DNA of 64,000 nt from Hormiphora californensis (lineage: Eukaryota; Ctenophora; Tentaculata; Cydippida; Pleurobrachiidae): the NCBI GenBank assembly GCA_020137815.1, contig CM035358.1:333356-397355 (forward strand), read 5' to 3'. The stretch's first letter is position 1. Each line of letters begins with the position of its first letter. Positions 37,542 to 48,270 of the stretch are shown here, piece by piece. The translations under genes were made by a program, and so were the position numbers. The notes under the pieces are model-generated. The model was not told where the DNA came from. It searched no databases and was given only the letters and a program-made list of their open reading frames with translations.

Positions 37542-39577
37542 ATGCCGGTTACAAAGCACTACTACTCTCGCTACCAATCAATGGACGATGAGGACAACTT
37601 AGCTCCTGAGAAACTATCTGAACTGAGAGCCTGCTTCGGAACTTTTGATAGGAACGGGGATGGCACTATCTCTGCTTCAGAGTTTCAAAATGCTCTTATT
37701 AGGATGAATATCTACATACCAGCAGAGGTATTGTTACCTTTACACTAGATCTACTATAGACACCCTCTCCCTCTATTTATTACCAGAAGGTTAACACCCC
37801 CTCTCCCTCTTAGTATTACCAGAAGGTTAACACCCCTCTCTCTTAATATTACCAGGAGGTTAACACCCCCTCTCTCTTAGTATTACCAGAAGGTTAACAC
37901 CCCCTCTCTCTTAATATTACCAGAAGGTTAACACCCCTCTCTCTTAATATTACCAGGAGGTTAACACCCCCTCTCTCTTAGTATTACCAGAAGGTTAACA
38001 CCCCCTCTCTCTTAATATTACCAGAAGGTTAACACCCCCTCTCTCTTAGTATTACCAGAAGGTTAACACCCCCTCTCTCTTAATATTACCAGGAGGTTAA
38101 CACCCCCTCTCTCTTAATATTACCAGAAGGTTAACACCCCTCTCTCTTAATATTACCAGGAGGTTAACACCCCTCTCTCTTAATATTACCAGGAGGTTAA
38201 GGCGATAATAGAAGAGTATGATGCTGATGGTAATGACTCCCTCGACTTTAGTGAGTTCCTAATGCTAACCGCTAAGTTGGACCCCCGAATTGGACAGGAG
38301 ATAGAAATTAACAAGGCCTTTAAACTGTTTGATAGAGACAATGACGGCTATATCACAAGGTAAACCCTTGGGCGCTTACCAGCGCTACTACATACAAGGA
38401 AGTTGCTATAGAAACACAGCTAATTACCAACAATGACTTGTGTTATGTTAAAAACCCACGCCCCTAAAAAAGGTAGGGGGGAAAAAAGGGGGGGAGGGGG
38501 AGAGGGGGAAAGGAGAGAAGGAAGAGAGGAAGGAAGGGAAAAAGAATGAGGAGAAAAAAAAGGGGGGAGAGGGGGGAGGAGAGGGGGAGAGAGAGAGAGA
38601 GAGGGGGGAGGGGGGGGGGGGAAAAGGGGGGAAAAAAAAAAAATGGGGGCAGGCTCCTGCCGGAGGAGAGAAAAAAGGGGAACTCTTAAAAACCACCCTT
38701 CACAGAAACGAGTTGATGGATGCGTTGAAACGTTTTGGGATACAGATAACCGCAGAAGAGGCAGAGAATTTGTTCAGTATGACGGACGATAATAGTGACA
38801 GTTGTTTGCCATCAAGAATTTTTAAAAAAAAACTTACGAGGTCCCTCCGCCCCAGTCCCTACGGGGAGTGTAACCCCGCCCCAGTTTTCCCAATGGTGGT
38901 GATAACCCCGTAGTCCCTACTGGTGAGGATAACCCCCCCCAGCCCTATGGTGAGTGTAACCCCCCCCAGTCCTATGGGGAGTGATAAACCCCCCCCCAGT
39001 CCCCATGGGATGATAAAACCCCCCCCAGTCCCACTGGTGAGTATAACCCGCCCCAGCCCTATGGTGGTATAACCCCCCCCCAGTCCTCTGGGAGTGTTAA
39101 CCCCCCCCCAGTCATTGGGAGTGATAAACCCCCCCCCGTCCCTACTGGTGAGTGATAACCCCGCCCCAGTCCCTACTGGTGAGTGATAACCCCGCCCCAG
39201 TCCCTACTGGTGAGTGATAACCCCGCCCCAGTCCCTACTGGTGAGTGATAACCCCGCCCCAGTCCCTACTGGTGAGTGATAACCCCGTCCCAGTCCCTAC
39301 TGGTGAGTGATAACCCCGCTCCAGTCCCTACTGGTGAGTGATAACCCCACCCCAGTCCCTACTGGTGAGTGATAACCCCGCCCCAGTCCCTACTGGTGAG
39401 TCATAACCCCGCCCCTTCATTCTTATCTCCCTGATCTCTCTCTTTCTTACTCAATAACTCTTAACAGGAATGATGGGAAATATGTCACCTGGTTCGAGAT
39501 CCCCAAGAGGATCCCGCTCCCCTAACAATACCAGAGCACGCAGCCCGAACAGAGCCAAAAGTCCGACACGTGCCTAA
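37542..39577 (+). CDS. Calmodulin-like EF-hand protein with Ser/Arg-rich tail
   Basis: Exons 37542-37727, 38193-38359 and 38709 onward, and 39468-39577. EF-hand 1: FDRNGDGTISASEF. EF-hand 2: YDADGNDSLDFSEF. EF-hand 3: FDRDNDGYITRNEL, across the exon 2/3 junction. EF-hand 4: MTDDNSDS..., where the frame is disturbed in a homopolymer patch near 38805-38830. Four hands and spacing match calmodulin-type calcium sensors. The last exon, read in the frame that continues from a SPYG segment, gives SPGSRSPRGSRSPNNTRARS and a stop at 39575, an unusual SR/SP-rich tail. The alternative frame gives an 18-residue end. Introns 1 and 3 are tandem arrays containing copies of the adjacent splice site. The N-terminus MPVTKHYYSRYQSMDDEDNL is not calmodulin-like. 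The calcium sensor role is inferred. Confidence 0.8.
37765..38192 (+). repeat. 33-36-bp tandem array carrying copies of the exon 2 acceptor
   Basis: Twelve units of attaccag(a/g)aggttaacacc followed by a ctctctcttaat-type tract fill intron 1. The real exon 2 starts at the thirteenth attaccag|gaggttaa. Each unit therefore repeats the polypyrimidine tract, the AG and about eight exon bases. Confidence 0.9.
38440..38705. other. G-rich poor-looking sequence in EF-hand intron 2
   Basis: Runs of g and a (ggggaaaa...) of varying length fill intron 2, similar in texture to 34750-36340. It may be a purine microsatellite with sequencing error. Confidence 0.5.
38845..39415 (+). repeat. 31-bp tandem array carrying copies of a 5' splice donor
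   Basis: About 18 units of ccctactggtgagtgataac followed by cccgccccagt; the last nine (from about 39138) are nearly identical and the earlier ones are ragged. Each contains CTG|GTGAGT, a strong donor, and the first units overlap the probable end of exon 3. Confidence 0.85.
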
Positions 39578-39784
39578 CCAGACACGCGTAAAGCGAGATT
39601 TATTTGCGTTTTAGCAACAGAAACAGTTTCTACCGAGAAAGACCCTACCATTTGAATATTGTACGAAGTGTAAAATTGTCAATTTTTAGATAAAATAAAT
39701 AACTGAAACAATAAAAACGGAGTATTGTACACTGGGGCTACTACAGACTGAGAAGAAAAGAAAAGCTCACCATAATTCCAGTAA

Positions 39785-40428
39785 CATGCCTAGGAAGTTA
39801 CCATAGCACAACATGTTAACATGGTAACCACTACACGATGTTACCATAGCACCACATGTTAACATGGTAACCACTACACGACGTTACCATAGCACCACAT
39901 GTTAACATGGTAACCACTACACGACGTTACCATATCACCACATGTTAACCACTACACGACGTTACCACAGCACCACATGTTAACATGGTAACCACTACAC
40001 GACGTTACCATAGCACCACATGTTAACATGATAACCACTACACGACGTTACCATAGCACCACATGTTAACATGATAACCACTACACGACGTTACCATAGC
40101 ACCACAACACGACGTTACCATAGCACCACATGTTAACATGGTAACCACTACACGACGTTACCATAGCACCACATGTTAACATGATAACCACTAGACGACG
40201 TTACCATAGCACCACAACACGACGTTGCCATAGCACCACATGTTAACCACTACACAACGTTACCATAGCACCACATATTAACATGATAACCACTACACGA
40301 CGTTACCATAGCACCACATGTTAACATGATAACCACTACACAACGTTACCATAGCACCACATGTTAACATGATAACCACTACACGACGTTACCATAGCAC
40401 CACATGTTAACATGATAACCACTGTAAC
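39785..40428 (+). repeat. Tandem array of about 43-bp units
   Basis: About 15 units of accactacacgacgttaccatagcaccacatgttaacatg and shortened variants, downstream of the EF-hand gene's stop and its AATAAA-like sites (about 39693-39716). Confidence 0.9.
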
Positions 40429-40488
40429 AGTAGGTATAGCATCACATGGAGTACAGTGAACTATTAATTGTAAGCCGTACTAAACCTA

Positions 40489-41776
40489 TTTAAGGGTACA
40501 CCTCGGCAAAATTTTTGTCGAGTGCCCGCTTAGCTCTCCATATGGGGTTGAAGGGCATACCAAGCCGACCTCAAATATGCAATTTTAGCCCTTAACTCGA
40601 ATTCATATTTTTGCTACAGCCCCTCAAAGTTTGACCCTAAAAACCGGTTTTTAAGGTCCCTAAATTTTATTTTTAGGGCTAGAAAGCTGAAAATTTAGGG
40701 ATTCATAGAGGATACCAAGGTGTATAGCTCAAACAGAAATTTTTTGAAATGGAGCTCAATTTTTTGTCTGAGACTATTTTACTTTTTTTGACTTTGAGGC
40801 CATATTTGGACATGTTCCTATGGACCGTTAAGGCTAAAAATTGGATATTTGGTGCTCCTAACGATTGTCAAAGTAGCCACAAATTTTCAGGAGGTCCGAA
40901 TTTGAAATGTGGCCTACAGGTTTCTTTTTGTAAAGCACATATTTTAGGAAAACTTAAAATTGCTATATCTCAAAAACGGTAGGTCCTAGCGATCTAATTA
41001 CGTGCTAAATCGATTCAGCGGGTCCGATTTTGGGGGGGTCGTCTCTTAGACATTTTGCTCTAAGTCTAACCGTTTTTTCAGAAATCGTATTTTAAGGTTT
41101 GTACATGTTTAGCAGAAATGCTTCTAGCTAGAGCTAATCTTACCTATTTCTGCTAAACATGTTCAAATCTTTAAATACGATTTCTGAAAAAACGGTTAGA
41201 CTTAGAGCAAAATGTCTAAGAGACGACCCCCCCAAAATCGGACCCGCTGAATCGATTTAGCACGAAATTAGATCGCTAGGACCTACCGTTTTTGAGATAT
41301 AGCAATTTTAAGTTTTCCTAAAATATGTGCTTTACAAAAAGAAACCTGTAGGCCACATTTCAAATTCGGACCTCCTGAAAATTTGTGGCTACTTTGACAA
41401 TCGTTAGGAGCACCAAATATCCAATTTTTAGCCTTAACGGTCCATAGGAACATGTCCAAATATGGCCTCAAAGTCAAAAAAAGTAAAATAGTCTCAGACA
41501 AAAAATTGAGCTCCATTTCAAAAAATTTCTGTTTGAGCTATACACCTTGGTATCCTCTATGAATCCCTAAATTTTCAGCTTTCTAGCCCTAAAAATAAAA
41601 TTTAGGGACCTTAAAAACCGGTTTTTAGGGTCAAACTTTGAGGGGCTGTAGCAAAAATATGAATTCGAGTTAAGGGCTAAAATTGCATATTTGAGGTCGG
41701 CTTGGTATACCCTTCAACCCCATATGGAGAGCTAAGCGGGCACTCGACAAAAATTTTGCCGAGGTGTACCCTTAAA
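40489..41776. repeat. Near-perfect inverted repeat, 630-bp arms, 28-bp spacer
   Basis: The left arm 40489-41118 and right arm 41147-41776 are reverse complements with only a handful of mismatches, for example at 40558 and about 41001. Both arms translate to the same 77-residue ORF, which is a by-product of the symmetry. This is a large foldback or palindromic transposable element without recognisable transposase. Confidence 0.92.
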
Positions 41777-42202
41777 CCCCAAATGTATTCAGTGAAAATC
41801 TCTTGTGTCTCTCGTACAAACTTGAAGCACCAAATGTTACCATGGTAACCACTACACACTTGAATGTGCTATTCTAATGTTCGGAACTAATCTAGAGTTT
41901 CGTGTCACAAATCTATGACCTCCGGTTTACACACAAAAACACATGGTAGAAACATACACCCTATACACCCTTGTATTTGGTTATGAATAGAGTGACACAT
42001 ACAATAGTCCCAGAAACACAAAGTGGGCATCCACCAGCCAGTTGATCCCCACACACATGTACACAAATCACCCTGGGGCCGTCACTTTAAAATCAATGTC
42101 CATTTGTTATTCCAAACCGTGTCACCTCTGAAAAAGAGAAAATTATGTCAGCAAACAGCCATTCTTCACAATATTATTTCAAACTGCTCAATATGTACAC
42201 TG
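41777..42202. other. Intergenic between the foldback and CTDNEP1
   Basis: Starts with a remnant of the atgttaccatggtaaccactacac repeat (41834), then AT-rich sequence that may be CTDNEP1 3' UTR. No gene is recognised. Confidence 0.4.
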
Positions 42203-42388
42203 TTAACTACATCTTACCGATTTGTGGCGAGCAAGGATCGTCCTGACATCGTTACAGAATCGTAACCCATCAAGAAATGGTAGTAGATTGAGTAACCATG
42301 TGTCCGACTTATCATGTGTCCATGTAGGAATGGCAATCGCATTGTCTGAAGACGGACAGACAATTAGGAAGGGAGAGAGAGAGATGCG

Positions 42389-42426
<38 letters not shown>

Positions 42427-42440
42427 GAGAGAGAGAGGCG

Positions 42441-42517
<77 letters not shown>

Positions 42518-43544
42518 CAGACAGAGAGAGAGGGGGGAGAAAAGAGTAATAATGTGAGAACTGAGAGGATGTGTAAAAATAGCAACACACACAAAAATGG
42601 TAGGGAAGTGTCACTTCCACAAAGTGTTTCTTCAATAATCTCATATGATTCCTGCAGCACGCATGAAGAATGTTTGCCCATGAAGAGGGCTGGTAAATTT
42701 GGAGGTGTTCCAAGTGCAGTCGCCTGACCGTCGGGCAGACTGGTCAACTGCGCGCAACTGTGTACTTTTATTACAACTGAGCGCGGAAAACTAGCAATAG
42801 TAGGGATAACCAGAGATTTCGAAACTAGCCAGAAAACACGGGGCCACTAAAGCAAACATTACCACTGTGTGTGTGTGTGTGTGTACTTTGGCAAGCAACA
42901 CTTCCATAGTTACCTGGATAATGTTTATAGGCTGCAGGGGAATTGTCAATTATGAAAATACTCGACATGTCTGGATGAATTACACTCAGGTTCTTCGTGT
43001 ACAGGTTCGTAGTATCTAATACACAATGCTGAAAGAGATGACTTGTTAAAACTCTATAGTAGAGGAAGGAACTCTCCAATATACAGTTTCAAGTTACAAA
43101 ATGAACTTAGCCAGCTACATAGCGGGGAGCTACCTAGAGAGCTGTACATAAAACCTGTTGTCTTGTTCATATTTACTGCCATAGCTATTTCTATTCAAGA
43201 TAGCATTCACTATTCAGTACAAAATCTCCCAAAAAAAGATGAAAACAAGACTCCCTTGTTGCCACACTTTATTCACTTCCTCTCCCCCACTAAATAAAAC
43301 CATCCAGCTCCCACAGTCACGGCTATTTAAGCATTTCTCAGAATTTAGTCTTCCGAAAAAAAGTTTAATTGCATTTAATTAGTCGGTAAAAACCAGAATA
43401 CCGAACAAAACTTTCAAACTTTTAATATTTGTACCCTCTTTTCGAGGGTACTATTTTGTAAACCATTTGAAACCTACTATACTGTAAACCCTAATGATGC
43501 CAATTATAGACATGCCAGTATAAAACATTGAACACGATAACTCA

Positions 43545-43585
<41 letters not shown>

Positions 43586-43737
43586 ACTCACTTGTCGAAA
43601 GTAGCACTCTCTAAAGATAGATCTTCTGTTGTCAAGCCTGTTTATAACCTGTCTCCCATAGGGCTCTATACTCGCCGTATATATCACTATGTGATACCAT
43701 TGCCGTACCTACAACAACAACATTTTAGTGGAAAATT

Positions 43738-43784
<47 letters not shown>

Positions 43785-44793
43785 GGAAATGTAAACTTAC
43801 TACATCAAGGAAGTAGTCGACATGGGGTCTCTTATTAACAAAAAACTTCACTGGTTCCTGGCCTCTCTCTATGCTGACCTGAATTCGATACATTGGTTAG
43901 AGGGTGTACTGATAACATGGGGTCAGGTGATGTACCTTATCACAACATTTCAATTACCCTCTCCTACACAGTAACTTACTCTTAGTATAAAATCAGGATG
44001 CACTTGGGATCGTAAACACGCCCTGAAATAGCGCGATGTGAGGGCCAATTTTTAATATTGAAAATGTTAGAATATGTTCTGGGACAACACACATCTTATG
44101 AGACACAACAAATTCAAAACAATTGATTCACTCACGGGTTCATGTTCTGAGAGTGCACCAACGTTTCATCAAGATCCAAAACTAAAACTTTTTTTCGTAC
44201 CCTTACTGAAGATTTATCTGGGTCAAAAGACAAATCAAAATATGTAGTAGGATTAGTAGTACTTACATAAGCGTTCATATCCCCACGGCTGCTCCAGTGG
44301 TATTGATTCATATTTAACGGCTTGGTACTCAGATGTCTGAAAACAGTGGGATGAAACCCAGGGTTGTATTGGGGGTGTAATACAGAGCATCAGTAACAAA
44401 CAAAATATGAAATACCTTAGGGTCACCACACACCAAAGTTAAAATTAAAATTAAAATTTTGATTTTAAACCCGCACACACCAGCGGCCGTTAAAATTTCT
44501 CTCCCCCATTCTAAAAGTAACAATCTCGCGCGCGATTTTAACGGCGTGTTAAAATTTTGTCATCCAACGCGACCGTCAAAATCGTGTGTGAGATTGTTAC
44601 TTTTAGAATGGGGAGAGAAATTTTAACGGCCGCTGGTGTGTGCGGGTTTAAAATCAAAATTTTAATTTTAATTTTAACTTTGGTGTGTGGTGACCCTTAC
44701 CTTATGATATAGACCCTTAAAAAGGTTATAGAGGGAGTGTAGAACAGTTATAATCACGAAGAAGAATCCCTTTAACAAACATAAGACCCTCAT
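42203..44793 (-). CDS. CTDNEP1: CTD nuclear envelope phosphatase 1 (Dullard)
   Basis: Eight exons (44701-44793, 44267-44336, 44136-44205, 43980-44022, 43801-43878, 43592-43708, 42914-43028, 42203-42345) join in frame to 242 residues, against 244 in human. An N-terminal membrane helix ([20 protein letters not shown]) is followed by the HAD-type phosphatase: [15 protein letters not shown] with the catalytic DxDx[67 protein letters not shown] then [14 protein letters not shown], and the C-terminal [20 protein letters not shown]. The enzyme dephosphorylates lipin at the nuclear envelope/ER and dampens BMP signalling in animals. Intron 1 holds a 277-base inverted repeat. A 39-G run (a C run in the sense strand) abuts the exon 6 donor. 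The last codons run through GTAAGA to TAA, so an alternative end is possible. Confidence 0.95.
42388..42545 (+). repeat. (GA)n microsatellite in the last CTDNEP1 intron
   Basis: Impure GA tract, a CT tract in gene sense, about 40 bases from the final exon's acceptor. Confidence 0.95.
43546..43584 (+). repeat. 39-base G homopolymer
   Basis: Thirty-nine consecutive G on the plus strand. In CTDNEP1 sense this is poly-C starting seven bases after the exon 6 5' splice site. Confidence 0.9.
43742..43782 (+). repeat. (GA)n microsatellite in CTDNEP1 intron 5
   Basis: About 20 GA units between exons 43592-43708 and 43801-43878. Confidence 0.95.
44420..44696. repeat. Inverted-repeat element in CTDNEP1 intron 1
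   Basis: The ends gggtcaccacacaccaaagt and actttggtgtgtggtgaccc are exact complements. The arms run about 110 bases and meet near 44558. The element makes up most of intron 1, without coding capacity. Confidence 0.88.
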
Positions 44794-45254
44794 TCTGCTA
44801 CAGTTATCATATTATCTAACCAACAATATATGTTATTAGAAATAATGGGGGGAGCGACATCTTTTTTAATATTAACATCGGGAAAGCAGGTGGGGGAAAG
44901 CAGGTGAGGCCGGAGGTGGGGGGAGGTGGGGGGGGGGGGTCTAAAAAGTTGGGGCTTGGACCAGACCAGATGGATTAAATTTACACAATCTAAACGCGTG
45001 CGGATTTCCCAGCGAGTGGGTCCTCCTTGTCAAGTCTTAACTCAGAATATTAAAATCAAATCGCCCCGCCGTGTGGTCAGTCATCAGCAGCAGCTAAAAC
45101 AGCAAAAACACACATAGCTAAGATTTCGCCGCCTGACTAAGTCATTCGGGACCGTGGGGTGCCCTTTCACCGGAGGTTCTCCTAGAGCGGTCCTTTGTCT
45201 TCGGCGTATGATGTGATTATGTAGTACGATTGAGCAGGCATGTCCGTGAATATC
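44794..45254. other. Upstream of CTDNEP1, no gene
   Basis: Holds a G-rich tract (44879-44940) and unremarkable sequence to 45254. The CTDNEP1 promoter should lie here on the minus strand, but no clear TATA box is seen. Confidence 0.35.
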
Positions 45255-45530
45255 GGAAAACGTTAAAATCTGGGTGCCTTTCATTACTAACAATTCGTAG
45301 TTTTAGCGCACGCGACGGGCTAGGGCTATCCGTTAGGATCTGGTTAGGGTTTGGGGTTATCGGTTAGGGCTATTGATTCTCTATCAGTTACCGTTTAGTT
45401 AATTCAAATTGGCCATGTGGTTGCGTGGCTATAGCCGTTTGAAAAAAGTTGGTCTAAGTGTACTCTTTTGGTGGCTCGCACCTGTAAACAGGCCGCAATG
45501 CACCCAGATTATAATCGTGCCCGTGAATAT
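45255..45530 (+). repeat. Dispersed repeat with telomere-like core (second copy)
   Basis: Inverted relative to 7270-7590, sharing cgttaaaatctgggtgcctt, a TTAGGG-rich irregular stretch (45320-45378), gtggctatagccgttt and cacccagattataatcgtgc. Its right part flanks the LINE copy that follows. Confidence 0.6.
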
Positions 45531-45739
45531 CTATCTGAGGAGATGTTTCTCGGGAGGCAAAAACAATTTATACATACTATTATTGATATTGTTAGGCCAG
45601 ATGCATGTGACTTCTTTTATTATAATTTTATCCCCCATTTTCGATTTGTTTCTCGTGAGGGTTATTTACTCCTAAGCTTGACGGCTAATGTTTAAAGCCT
45701 AGCCAGTAAAAGGAACAAGCATATTTGCACGATGTATTC

Positions 45740-47350
45740 AGTGCTGTATTTCCCTGCCGGCTGCCCAGGGTCTTGTAGTCTTGTAGTCTTGTAGTCCTCT
45801 TTGTGCAAATACTGCACAGGTGTCAGCTCCTCACAGAGCCTCCCCCTCCCTGGAAGCTATTCGTTCCCAGTCAATTATCGAATTGTTGTTCTGTCGAGTG
45901 TATCCAGTCACCGGGGGTCGGTCTGGGAATCTCTTCAGCCATTTACCAAGAAGGACTTTGAATGAGGCTAGGTCTTCCGCCGTATTCACGTTACATGGTA
46001 GGGTGTTCCAAAGTCTGGCCGCTCTGCAGGCGAACGAGTTGTGGTACTTCGTTGCAACAGAAACTTGTGTGGTGGTGGGGGACGTTGGAACCTCAACTTT
46101 CTTTCCAAGTCGAGCATTATTGTAGAACTTCACACCAATGTTGTTGGGTGCGTTGCCGACTGACATCTTCCACATCATAATGATGGAGTAGCGTTCCCGA
46201 CGCCGCTGCATTGACTGTAAGTTCAACTTCTTTAGGCGATCCCAATAGCTCAGGTCGCTCATCCCAAGGATACGTTTGGTAAACTTCCTCTGTACTGCTT
46301 CAACGCTCATGATGTCCGAGATCTTAGGTGAGTCCCAGAGCGGGCAGCAATATTCCAGCTTGCTTCGCACAAGGCTTTTGTAGAGGATGAGCATTGTCTT
46401 CGGCTGTCTTGTTTTGAAAGCACGTAGAACCCATCCACTCATCCTTCGGGCGTCTGCAGTCATCTTTCCGATGTGAAGGTCCCAGGATAGATCATTTGCT
46501 AATTGAACCCCGAGGTCCCGTACATATGGTTTTGGTTCAATCTCAGATCCATCGGGGGTGTAGTAGGTGTCCAGACCCGAGGTGAAGGGGAGCTGTCTGA
46601 GCAAGAGAGTTTTGTTAAGCGTGTAGTGCAAAACTTCGAATTTTTCTTCGTTCAAGCTCATGTTGTTTGCTTTTGACCATCTTCCTACTTCATTCAGATC
46701 CTTCTGAAGTTGGGCTTGAGACTCCTCATTTTCTATCGCTTTGATGAGTTTGGTGTCATCTGCCAGGGTTTTTGGAAGGGAAAACTGTACTGCTGAGACC
46801 AAATCTGCAACGTAGACTATGAAGAGGGGTGGGCCAAGCACAGTTCCCTGGGGGACCCCGCTCCGTACTCTTTCCCGTGAGGACTGTTTTCCATCCACTA
46901 CAACGGTTTGGTATCTGTCCGTCAAGAAGCACCGGATCCAGTTCAGGACTTTTCCACGGAGTCCATAACGTTCAAGTTTGGATATGAGGATGTTTATATC
47001 GACCTTATCAAACGCTTTTGCGTAGTCAATATATATAACATCCACTTCATTACCATCTCGGAGTTGTTTGAGTATGGTGTCAACGTGTTCGATTAGTTGG
47101 GTCAGGCAACTACGATTTTTCCGGAACCCGTGTTGAGATTCTGGGAACACGTTGTTTTCCTCGAAGAATGTAACAATTCGGTTTCTCATGACTCTCTCGA
47201 ATGTTTTAATCATGTTGGAGGTCAAGGACACTGGTCGGTAATTTGCTGCCTTAGTCCTGTCCCCCTTCTTGAATATCGGAACTATTTGCTGGTTTTTCAG
47301 GGAGGAAGGTATAGTTCCTCTATCCATTGATACATACTGTTCAGGAGACA
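45740..47350 (-). mobile_element. 5'-truncated LINE (second family)
   Basis: The open reverse transcriptase frame (45831-47327) ends at the left in a 3' region with repeated cttgtagt units (45773-45798). The element stops abruptly at about 47350 within the reverse transcriptase domain, where a different repeat begins. Endonuclease and ORF1 are absent, so this is a typical 5'-truncated insertion. A diverged copy lies in inverse orientation at 47740-48270. Confidence 0.85.
45831..47327 (-). CDS. LINE reverse transcriptase (partial)
   Basis: A 498-codon open frame. It begins inside the palm/fingers with IPSSLKNQQIVPIFKKGDRT and NYRPVSLTS, then HGFRKNRSCLTQLIE, VDVIYIDYAKAFDKVD, SGVPQGTVLGPPLFIVYVAD and LADDTKLIKAI, where LADD stands for the usual F/YADD. 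The C-terminal part includes ARLWNTLPCNVNTAEDLASF and FKVLLGKWLKR. It differs clearly from the LINE at 2.3-6.3 kb and resembles Jockey/CR1-type enzymes. The 5' portion with the endonuclease is missing, so the copy cannot move on its own. The frame is unbroken, so insertion is fairly recent. Confidence 0.9.
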   Translation of the reverse strand: MDRGTIPSSLKNQQIVPIFKKGDRTKAANYRPVSLTSNMIKTFERVMRNRIVTFFEENNVFPESQHGFRKNRSCLTQLIEHVDTILKQLRDGNEVDVIYIDYAKAFDKVDINILISKLERYGLRGKVLNWIRCFLTDRYQTVVVDGKQSSRERVRSGVPQGTVLGPPLFIVYVADLVSAVQFSLPKTLADDTKLIKAIENEESQAQLQKDLNEVGRWSKANNMSLNEEKFEVLHYTLNKTLLLRQLPFTSGLDTYYTPDGSEIEPKPYVRDLGVQLANDLSWDLHIGKMTADARRMSGWVLRAFKTRQPKTMLILYKSLVRSKLEYCCPLWDSPKISDIMSVEAVQRKFTKRILGMSDLSYWDRLKKLNLQSMQRRRERYSIIMMWKMSVGNAPNNIGVKFYNNARLGKKVEVPTSPTTTQVSVATKYHNSFACRAARLWNTLPCNVNTAEDLASFKVLLGKWLKRFPDRPPVTGYTRQNNNSIIDWERIASREGEAL

Positions 47351-47735
47351 GGTAATGTGGTTGCGTGGCATGGCCGTTGTATTATTGTTAGTCACTTGCA
47401 ACTGTAAACAGGCTGCGAGGCACCCAGATTATAACCTAGCCCGTCCACGGACCACGGTCACCCCGGCCAAAACTGAAAAAATGGACAGAAAAGACGAAAA
47501 AACATAAAGTAAATCAAAACATTTGATCAAAATTGCGAAATTTTGCAAGCGCGGCACGGCGGCACCAGAAACGCGCGGCAGAGCTTAAAGGGGTTATTCC
47601 GCGCGTCACATAACAGTGCAATTTTACGTTCACCCAAATAAATAAAAGTAAAATTCTTCCGTTCGCGTTTTTTTGCAAAATAAAATGATGAAAATCGTTT
47701 AAAAACGCTTAAAAATGTCAGAAATGTTTATGGGG
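47351..47735. repeat. Dispersed-repeat fragment and unassigned sequence
   Basis: The first 90 bases (aatgtggttgcgtggc... gcacccagattataacc) are a third, shorter copy of the repeat at 7270 and 45255. The rest to 47735 is unassigned. Confidence 0.45.
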
Positions 47736-47739
47736 CCTC

Positions 47740-48270
47740 ACCCCTCAACCCCCACAGGGCTAAGCTTCCTCTCTCTTAACATTCTCTCTATCTTCAACGC
47801 CGCCGGGAGCGCTATAATATCGTCATGATTTGGAAAATGGCCAATGAAAAAGCTCCCAACAACATCGGCATTCGCTTTTGCAACCATACCCGACTTGGAA
47901 AAAAAGGCAGAACTCCCTACATGCCCCACAAAGTACAAACACCCAAAAATCGGCCAAGACGAAGCACTACAACTCGTTTTCAAGCAGAGCGACCCGATCA
48001 TGGATTATGGAATCAGGAATACCCTCTCCAGCGAAGTGAACAGTGAACTCAGCGGAAGATTCGGATTCATTCAAGATACTTTTGGGCATATGGCTGAAGG
48101 GATTTTCAGATCGCCCCCGGGCCCCGGTACTCGGATACCAAAAACAGAAAAACCACTCAATATTGGACTGGATATGGCATGTTTCCAGGGAGGGGAGGCT
48201 CTGTAAAGAACTGGTACCGGTGTATAGGTAGATACCAAGTTCCTTATGCATATGATATGGACTATGAAAA
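47740..48270 (+). pseudogene. Degenerate 3' end of the second LINE family
   Basis: Translated fragments MIWKMANEKAPNNIGIRFCN, DSFKILLGIWLKGFSDRP and NHSILDWIWHVSREG match the C-terminus of the reverse transcriptase at 45831 (MMWKMSVGNAPNNIGVKFYN, FKVLLGKWLKRFPDRP, NSIIDWERIASREG) in order, but in different frames. It is a frame-broken relic in opposite orientation to its relative. Confidence 0.8.

Noticed and set aside
37765-38192. CRISPR array
   Set aside because: The 33-36-bp units are contiguous with no unique spacers and carry the gene's own splice acceptor.
40749-41516. Two identical 77-residue ORFs on opposite strands
   Set aside because: They are the two arms of the inverted repeat. 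There are no codon-level signs of coding, and the identity comes from arm symmetry.
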